NCBI GenBank assembly: GCA_029864065.1
Contig: JAOTUD010000187.1
Span: forward strand, 1 to 6,242
DNA from: Gammaproteobacteria bacterium
Lineage (GTDB): Bacteria; Pseudomonadota; Gammaproteobacteria; GCA-001735895
Length of the DNA stretch: 6,242 bases
Reading direction: 5' to 3'
This document shows, piece after piece, positions 5,993-6,242 of this stretch. Numbering within the stretch: position 1 is the first letter of the stretch; the number at the start of each line of letters is the position of its first letter. The translations under genes were made by a program, and so were the position numbers. The notes under the pieces were generated by a model that saw only the letters and a program-made list of their open reading frames with translations, searched no databases and was not told the DNA's origin.

Positions 5993-6019
5993 GTCATCCC
6001 CGCGCAAGCGGGGATCTTT
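5993..6019. repeat. Short palindromic repeat, GTCATCCCC...GGGGATCTTT type
   Basis: This resembles a class of short dispersed palindromes common in proteobacterial genomes. Its ends, GTCATCCC and GGGATCTTT, are identical to the ends of the longer palindromes at 16-55 and 113-152 when those are read on the minus strand, although the interiors differ. Only this one copy of the short form is in the window, so its dispersed nature is inferred from general knowledge of such elements. Confidence 0.5.
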
Positions 6020-6020
6020 T
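5996..6020 (+). terminator. Intrinsic terminator of the DegS/AlgW-type gene
   Basis: A perfect eight-pair stem ATCCCCGC/GCGGGGAT with a GCAA tetraloop is followed by CTTTT, 64 bases after the stop codon. The order stem then T-run holds on the plus strand only, so it serves the protease gene and not the converging gene at the right edge. The T-run is short. Confidence 0.6.
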
Positions 6021-6070
6021 GCCTTCGTCACAGATTCTGATTAACGGCAGCGCCGTCCGCACCCGAGCTT

Positions 6071-6242
6071 TTACTCGAGTTCGACCTCGTCGGCGATTCC
6101 GTACAGATTGAAACTGCCATCATCCCTGATCTCGACGATATCGTCCGACGTAAAGACCGGCGGTGGTGCTGGGTTATAGGTCGTCGTTCCAGGATCCAGC
6201 TGGTACGCCACCCCTAGGACCGTAATAGAGTTATCCGCAAGG
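6071..6242 (-). CDS. 3' end of a DUF5666-like (probably exported) protein, partial
   Basis: A minus-strand frame is open from the right edge to a TAA at 6071-6073 and encodes the last 56 complete codons; no start lies in the window. The end reads LADNSITVLGVAYQLDPG, then a proline-rich TTTYNPAPPPVF, then TSDDIVEIRDDG and finally GIADEVELE. The pattern SITVLG-(V)-x-(V/L)-D followed by a VEI segment and a closing A-x-x-VE-x-E resembles DUF5666 domains of secreted or surface proteins, whose function is not established. It converges with the protease gene; 139 bp separate the two stops. No strong terminator follows it on its own strand: ACGGC/GCCGT (6044-6056) is a weak candidate. The family assignment rests on pattern recognition of a short fragment. 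Confidence 0.55.
   Translation of the reverse strand, partial: LADNSITVLGVAYQLDPGTTTYNPAPPPVFTSDDIVEIRDDGSFNLYGIADEVELE

Noticed and set aside
5943..6044. Short plus-strand frame of 33 codons after the protease gene
   Set aside because: It reads through the palindromic repeat (giving SSPRKRGSF, a common artefact of this repeat type) and has no ribosome site or homology that I recognise.
1..6242. A novel defence, mobile or biosynthetic system
   Set aside because: Every complete gene belongs to a well-known housekeeping family with intact key residues, and the only unknown gene is a 56-codon fragment at the edge.

Overview
The window looks like a housekeeping region from a gammaproteobacterium outside the enteric group. 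It has a cytochrome bc1 operon, which enterics lack, joined to sspA-sspB and close to a nif3-degS/algW pair. The cytochrome b carries the PVWY form of the quinol-site motif, typical of beta- and gammaproteobacteria. Base composition is moderately GC-rich and uniform through the genes. I see no transposase, integrase, phage gene, RNA gene or CRISPR array.

Layout from left to right. Bases 1-169 hold a 59-bp palindromic repeat present twice, 97 bp apart, plus a GC-rich hairpin touching the sspB stop codon. From 3780 down to 170, five minus-strand genes form a tight block: petA (Rieske protein), petB (cytochrome b), petC (cytochrome c1), sspA and sspB. petA/petB and petB/petC overlap by one base (TAATG), and the next two gaps are only 16 and 15 bp. 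A 200-bp gap with a candidate promoter separates this block from a Nif3/YbgI-family gene, also on the minus strand. Across a 43-bp divergent gap, a DegS/AlgW-type periplasmic protease runs on the plus strand. After it come stem-loops that include a terminator-like repeat. The 3' end of a converging minus-strand gene, resembling the end of a DUF5666-type exported protein, runs off the right edge.

How the genes work together. PetABC is the complete catalytic core of a bc1 complex, which oxidises quinol and reduces cytochrome c while moving protons. SspA is an RNA-polymerase-associated stress protein, and SspB delivers ssrA-tagged proteins to ClpXP. Their position at the end of the pet operon implies shared expression. 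DegS/AlgW is a membrane-anchored envelope-stress sensor protease that typically starts cleavage of an RseA/MucA-type anti-sigma factor; no such target is in the window.

I found no convincing new system. The most notable non-coding signal is a family of short palindromes with identical ends (GTCATCCC...GGGATCTTT) at the 3' ends of both sspB and degS/algW, in each case oriented like a terminator of that gene.
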